This document shows positions 58,518 through 64,000 of a stretch of 64,000 nucleotides of DNA, piece by piece. Within the stretch, counting starts at the first letter, position 1. Each line of letters opens with the position of its first letter. The stretch is taken from positions 1,562,887-1,626,886 of the forward strand of contig NC_058145.1 of assembly GCF_011075055.1 (NCBI RefSeq), given 5' to 3'. Both the position numbers and the translations under genes were made by a program. The notes below the pieces were generated by a model. That model saw only the letters and a list, made by a program, of their open reading frames with translations. It did not search any database and had not been told where the DNA came from. The stretch is from Mangifera indica (lineage: Eukaryota > Streptophyta > Magnoliopsida > Sapindales > Anacardiaceae).

Positions 58518-59100
58518 CAACTGGAACTGATGAGAGGCTTTCATCAGATATGTCGAATAGAGCTAAAACATCTGGTCTCCCTCTTCACACTACAGAGAAA
58601 ACCAAGGCAAAAATTAACAAGGATAAATCAAGAACCTGATTTACATGAAAGACATAAATGAACTTGTATTGTTTCCTGAATTAGCGAGATCAAGATAACC
58701 CAGACCATTGACTCACATAGATGATGAGCTATCACAAGCACCCGCCACGAAGTTTTGAGCTATCAGTCAAACAAATTGCCCCCCATTCTCGGCAAGAATC
58801 TCAGCCTTGCAAGTCATTTTCAGGTCTATGGTCTGTTGGATGGAGCTAAAAAATCCAGTCTCCCTATTCACACTACAGTGAAAACCAAGAAAGTTAACAA
58901 GGATAAATCAAGAACCTAATTTACATGAAAGAGATAAATGAACTTGAATTTTTTCTTGCAGTAGCGAGATCAAGATAACCCAGACCATTTTCAGTCACCA
59001 CAAAGTTGCTGAGAAGTGTAGATGACCGAGCAAAGGAACAAAAAGAAAGAAAAATCAGTAACTGGTCACGTGGAAGACAAGAGGGAGAGAGAATCAGAAT
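58518..59100. other. TNL-3 5' flank
   Basis: 58,530-58,625 matches the TNL-1 and TNL-2 upstream blocks but lacks the TATA-like word. The block recurs again at 58,845-58,985 (GATGGAGCTAAAAAATCCAG), so the promoter-proximal segment is duplicated here. No gene was seen. Confidence 0.55.
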
Positions 59101-59529
59101 ATGACTGGTCACGTGGAAGACATTTTGGAATTTTGTATTTAATGCATTCATTGCCTTGGAGGAAGAAGTAGGCAAGATTTTTCTTGCTTAGGACATCCCC
59201 TCCCTTTGTATTCGTATACAGATACCGATACTGTCAGAAAGAATTTCATCTTTCTTTCGTTTCTGCTTTCGTGTTATTAAAATTGATAATACGTTATCAA
59301 TACAGTTAACCCAAGTATATTTTAATATTATTTATTTTTTAATTATATTATTGTTTTATTTATATGATACAAGTAGGGGTATTTTAATTTTGATATTATC
59401 CTATTTATAAAACATAAATTATGGCTATTTTAATTATTATTATTATTCTATTTAATCATTCCATTATATTCCGTTTGTGAAAAACAAATTGTAGTTATGT
59501 TAATTTTTATATTATTTTATATTTATAAA

Positions 59530-60170
59530 TGCAAACTATAATTGTATTTTATTTACAATCCAAAGTTTACAAAATCATAAATCTAAACTTAAAGTCTTGA
59601 ATATTATTTATGACCTGAAGTTTATAAAATCATGAATCTAAACATGAAGTCCTGAATATCATTTGTAACTTAAAGTTTACAAAATCATGAATCTAGATCC
59701 GAAGTTTACAAAATTATAAATTTGTACTTGAAGTCCTGAATATCATTTGAATATTTATTTATATTCAAATTTTATTTGTTTTATATTGACTATATCAAAA
59801 TTTCAAAATATTTATTTGTTTTATATTAACTATATCATATTTACAACTTGAAGTTTGTGTAAATTGTGAAAAGTATAGACTTGAAGTCTAAAATATAATC
59901 AGAATTAAAGTTTTAAATACTATAATATCTTAATATTATTTACAAACCTAGAAGTTTTGTAAATATGAAATAATATCTGAACCTAAAATTTTAAAAATTA
60001 ATTACAATATTTCTTCTATAAGACTAGCTATTTTGTAAATATGAGATAATATATGAACTTAAAGTTTTAAAGATTAATTTATATATGTTGTTTACAAAAT
60101 CAAAAGTTCTATAAATATAAGATAATATTTGAACCTAAAGTTTCCAAAATTGGATAGATAATATTGAGTT
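59530..60170. repeat. Degenerate tandem words in the copia leader
   Basis: Repeats of about 50-70 bp of the type AAGTTTACAAAATCATGAAT followed by AAGTCCTGAATATCATTT, decaying to the right into AAAGTTTTAAA/TTTTGTAAATATGA words. Confidence 0.65.
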
Positions 60171-61564
60171 TTTTACACGATTTTCTATTTAGAATTTATG
60201 AGTCTTGAAAAAGTGATTAAATAAAATCTCCTAGAAAGACAAATCTAATGCCACTATTTTATCAGCATCATATCTCTGAAGAATTGCAAGCCAAATATGT
60301 GGATATAATTATAGATCTACTAGATTCGTGAAGAAATTTAAAAGATAAATATGAACATTAGATTCAATAATGCTTCCAATGACTCTGTTATTTGGTACAA
60401 TTCTACTATATTCAGAATTTTTCCTCGACTGAAATTATGTGGAAGGAAAAATATTCTCCACCTTTTATTTTTTTATAATATGCTCCTATAGTAGCAATAT
60501 TGAAAAAGAAAATTTTGAATTAATATTATATTTGTTTGTTAATAAAAAACCATCAAACTCCCCCCCACAAACATTATATCGTTCTATAAAGTGAGCACAA
60601 CTATCATAAGTAGTTATCATGGGTACGAGTAAGGCCATGAATGAAATAATTTCGATTTGAAAATGGTTATAATAGAAAATCTCAGTCATACCATTAGAAG
60701 TGGATTAAGACTGAAGCAAAATAAAGAATAATGCAAAGTAAACCACAAAACAATCGATATGATCATAAATGTCATTGGTCACATACTTGTAGTACGCACA
60801 AACATTAGGTGGATCTATATTAAACATCTATAAAAATATAATCAAATTTATTAATGATTTAGATCCTGTTGATATAATGAATCTTGATATTTCAATACTT
60901 CTTTCAAAAATAAGAATATAGAGTACTTGACTAGTGATGTGAATGTCCATGATTTTTATAATTAGAATCCATCATATATAATTATTTTGGAATCATGAAT
61001 ATTATTTTGTATTTTATTATCATATTCTCATTTTTTTCACTATTTTGTGTATGTTATAACTAATTTAATTTTTAAACGAAAGGATATAGACTCCAAAATT
61101 TAAATGTTGACTTTAAAAACTGATGATAGAGATATATATTTAATTGATAGTACAACAATGCACACAATTCTTGAGGAAAAGAAATTTGTCTTAACTTTAT
61201 CGTCAATTGAAGCTAAAATAAATACTATATCTGAATCAGTAAATCTAATTGAAAACTCTGATAAAGCTATAATTTTATTGAAAAGTGGGACTAAAAAACA
61301 TTAATGATGTATTATATTCAAGTAGATTCAAAGAAATCTACTTAGTTTTAATGATATAAGAAATAATGATTATCATATTGAAACCATGAGTGAAAATGGT
61401 GTAAAATTTCTCTGTATAACTGGCAATGTCTCTAGAAGAAGGCATTTACTAGAAAAATTGCCTCGTTTTATCATCTGGATTATATTATATAAGCATAAAG
61501 GTAATTGAATCCTACGTAGTATCAAACTAGAAGTTCTCTGATTCAAAAGTTTTTATGCTTTGAC

Positions 61565-61715
61565 GTAACTTTTTTTCCCCCTTCCCCCCAACTACGAATA
61601 AGATCGAGAGGATCTTGAAAGCCCCCAAACCAAGAACGGAAATGGAAGCCTTTCGATTCACTCCCCATTCTCTCTTAAATAAAGCTCGCCCTCGAGCCCT
61701 AAGCAGGTAGGTTAC
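61565..61715. other. GC-richer insertion inside the copia relic, possibly organellar
   Basis: The copia text stops after 61,560 and resumes near 61,735. The intervening stretch (GAAAGCCCCCAAACC..., GCCTTTCGATTCACTCCCC) is much more C-rich than its surroundings and looks like plant mitochondrial DNA. That is an impression only. Confidence 0.25.
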
Positions 61716-62085
61716 CCAAGATCTAAAATGATACGTAAAATTATTAAAAATTCACATGGACATGCACTAAACAACTCTAACATTCCTACAAAAGATTCAA
61801 GGGGACATATACCCATTCATCCACCAAGTGAGCCATTTCATTATTTAATGATCTTAATTGATGTATTTGTATGATGGTCTTATATTTATTTATTGCAAAC
61901 TCGAATTGTTGTTTTTGTTAAATTGTTAATACAAATTATCAAATTAAAGACACATTTTTCAGATTATTCGATCAAATTAATATAGCTAAATAATACTAGT
62001 GGATTTATATCCAAAACATTTTATGATTATTGCATATCATGGGGATTGATATGGAACATTCAGTCCTATATGTCCACCCTTATCA

Positions 62086-62873
62086 CCTCCTTTCTTACTG
62101 AGCATTGACTCCCTAAGGTCACATAAAAACTCCTTAACAGTTTCCATATTTCCCATTCTTGAGTTTAGTTCCCCTGTCTTCACTCCCATCTCTTATAATC
62201 CGCCCTTTACCATCGTCATGTCGGTCTCCAATCCTTCAACCCTCGATTCCATCCGCATCATGCTCTAATACTACGTTGATACAAACTTGGAGTTACCAGA
62301 GTTACTGTACTGAAGAAGAATCAAAAGCTGAGTTCCACCAGTATTCAACAAACCACAACACCACAGAACAAGTACCAGAGATTGAAATATTGTAATTGTG
62401 AAATTAAATTGTATAGAACAGAGATGAAATTAACTGAGAATGTGTATCGAGTGATTTTTCTGGAAATGAAATACAACAGTTCTTTTTACACTGTTTGATT
62501 CTTTTTACATACTAACTGGAAACAAAAAAAAAAGGACTTCAACAACTCATCCAGCATTTGAAAGGCTGGGTCTCTCCCATTCAGTTTTTCTTCTCAATTT
62601 CCGCCCGCCCTCTCTTCCTTCCTCACCAGGCCCATATCCTTGCCTCTCTCCTCACAACTGTCTCTCCAATCCCGGATTGCCTCCTCAGAATTCAGTATCT
62701 TGGTGGTCCCCTGTTTTAGTTGCTTCCCTGTTGCACCTTCACTGGGTGAGTAGTGGTTGGTTGCCTTCACTTTTTCCTGCTGCTTGACACTTATCCCTCC
62801 TAGGTTGCTGCCGTACGCCCTCATAGTTGCTCCCTTCCTATCTTTCTTCCTCACACATGCCTTGGCTCAAACA
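62086..62873 (-). mobile_element. 5' end of a Ty3/gypsy-like element: LTR, primer site and gag start
   Basis: On the minus strand the LTR runs from TGTTTGAGCC (62,873) to GTATCA (62,277). It is followed by TAGTATTAGAGC (62,273-62,262), a worn version of the Met-tRNA primer site TGGTATCAGAGC. Then a gag-like frame MRMESRVEGLETDMTMVKG with stops follows. The rest of the element is missing; its truncated end abuts the copia relic. The LTR shares GGGACCAC and GGGAGAGACCCAGCCT words with the other two LTRs. Confidence 0.75.
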
Positions 62874-62913
62874 GTCACATACACACAAAGCCAAGGAAGA
62901 CAGAGAAGGATTC

Positions 62914-63766
62914 TGTTAGGACCCGAGTTTACGTGAAGAAGAAGAAAGGAAGAGGGAAGGCAAGAAGAGAGGCAAGTGCAGAGGAAGGCACTGGAAAGCA
63001 AATCATGGTGGCTGAAGGCTGTAATTTTAATGCAGATGGCAGCAGTGGCGGTGACTTTATTAAGCAGTACATAGGAGCTCCAGCTGGCAGCACCCCAGAA
63101 GCAGAAAAAGCAGCAGACAAGCAGCAAAAGTTTTGGGACCTGCTGGAAAAAGAAGAAATTGTGAAGATGCTGGAGGCTGAGCTGGCATGCCAGGATGGGA
63201 AAAGGAGTTGTGAGGAAGTTAGAAATAGGAACCTGGATAAGGAAATGGGGGAATTTTTGGGAGGAAAATAGCTAGGAAGTGGGGAGAGCTCCAGCCTCTC
63301 GAAAGCTGGTTGGCATTGAGTCTTCGGGGATCCATTGGGTCATTAAAATCAGGGAGGGTTCTAGTTTAAGTGTTCTGTGTGAATTTTAGTTGTGTTGTAT
63401 TGCATTTCTTTGTGGCTGGTTACTGTTTTGAGAGTCATATTTACCTTGTTTGGGAGGAAGCTATTTGTCTGAGTTTTAGTTATTGTTTTGTGAGGAGAAT
63501 ATTTGTGTGAGCCCAGGTAGTGGCTGGGTGATTTTGTAACCCCAGAGCAGGGGAAGAAAATACTGAACATCTTTGCTTCTTAATGAATTTTATTTCAATC
63601 AGAATATCACATAGCATTCAATAGCATTCTGTTTTCAGCAATTATTCACTGTTACATTGGAAGCAAAACACAAAACAGTCCTCAAGCAAATCCCATTTCT
63701 CTGGAAGCCACATTCCGCACCCGTAGCAGTCAGTCAGGCCGCACGCAAATCTCCAGGTTCCTATCA
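62914..63766. mobile_element. Solo LTR
   Basis: It begins TGTTAGGACCCGAG and ends GGTTCCTATCA, flanked by a perfect 5-bp duplication GATTC (62,909-62,913 and 63,767-63,771). It shares GAGAGCTCCAGCCTCTCGAA-type text with the LTRs at 24,176 and 62,277. The frames inside it (for example 62,933-63,271) are LTR sequence, not genes. Confidence 0.9.
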
Positions 63767-63771
63767 GATTC

Positions 63772-64000
63772 ACAAGGCTTTCGTTATACTTTGGTGAGTA
63801 ATCAGCGTAGGCCTATATTCTTTTCTTTTTCCAATAAAGGGATGGGCTAATGCAAAGCTTTCAGACAGGTGATGATTAATATTTGGTCCTGCTAAAATAT
63901 ATGGCAACTTAACAGCAATTGATGTTTCCAGTACTAGAGCAAACTTGACAGGTTCTGAATAGGAAATCGTATTTGCTTATTAAAAAATCTGGAATTATCA
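63772..64000. other. Intergenic, right edge
   Basis: No recognisable feature before the window ends. Confidence 0.5.

Larger units (their letters stand above)
59101..62085 (+). mobile_element. Degraded Ty1/copia retrotransposon
   Basis: Probable LTR end and leader near 59,160-59,300 (GATAATACGTTATCAATAC is like the copia leader ACACGTTATCAGCAC). Gag traces run about 60,230-60,800 (WYNSTIFRIFPRLKLCG). A protease/pre-integrase stretch is at 61,104-61,540 (LIDSTTMHTILEEKKF, RNLLSFNDIRNNDYHIETM, LEKLPRFI). Integrase core traces lie at 61,740-62,080 (HPPSEPFHYLMILIDVF, YDYCISWG, EHSVLYVH). Many stops and frameshifts are present, and the reverse transcriptase half is absent because a gypsy-type fragment begins at about 62,085. 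Confidence 0.8.

Noticed and set aside
62933..63271. 112-codon open frame near the right edge
   Set aside because: It lies entirely within the solo LTR and has relatives only in the other LTRs of that family.
1..64000. tRNA or rRNA genes
   Set aside because: I saw no cloverleaf with A/B boxes or rRNA-like segment; the only tRNA-related signal is the worn primer-binding site at 62,262-62,273.

Overview
This is nuclear DNA from a flowering plant, almost certainly a eudicot. It carries TIR-NB-ARC-LRR (TNL) immune receptor genes, which grasses lack, with GT-AG introns, low gene density and many hAT, Mutator, copia and LTR-element remnants. The TNL and DUF7086/HIPP-like sequences look rosid and perhaps Sapindales, but that is an impression from memory, not a search result. 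I found no rRNA, tRNA or CRISPR locus.

Layout, left to right. 1-4.75 kb: repeat blocks, a 38-base G run and a G/C-rich hAT element. 4.86-9.2 kb (+): decayed 5' half of the meiotic crossover gene SHOC1. 10.99-12.27 kb: a Mutator-type transposon with a perfect 9-bp target duplication that has captured pieces of a DUF7086 gene and of a cellulose synthase zinc-finger exon. 13.5-17.76 kb (-): TNL-1, the only gene in the window that reads as fully intact (five exons, 1234 codons). 18.4-23 kb: repeats. 23.5-25.6 kb (-): a PPR gene broken by a nonsense codon and a solo LTR. 25.8-32 kb: repeats, including a TNL 3' remnant at 29.3-29.7 kb. 32.3-34.5 kb (+): dead HIPP copy 1, with a hAT element in its intron. 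36.5-40.5 kb (-): TNL-2, a rearranged pseudogene fused to an unidentified CTG-rich segment. 43.1-50.8 kb (+): dead HIPP copy 2, split in its last exon by a 5.47-kb Mutator-like element that carries a DUF1985 gene, a transposase C-terminus and a 119-bp tandem array. 54.3-58.5 kb (-): TNL-3, complete except for one stop codon in the NB domain. 59.1-62.1 kb: a copia relic. 62.0-63.8 kb: two related LTRs, one still attached to a gag start and one solo.

How it fits together. The window is a tandemly duplicated cluster. The repeating module is [HIPP (+) - 3' flank - TNL (-) - TNL 5' flank], clear in units 2 (about 32.0-43.1 kb) and 3 (about 43.7-59.0 kb). Unit 1 (about 12.3-21.6 kb) has the TNL and flanks but no HIPP. 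Because the units are paralogous they act as empty-site controls for one another. This lets several transposon insertions be placed before or after the duplication and identifies the lesion in most dead copies. Functionally, one probable immune receptor (TNL-1) survives among decayed relatives; SHOC1, the PPR gene and both HIPPs are pseudogenes.
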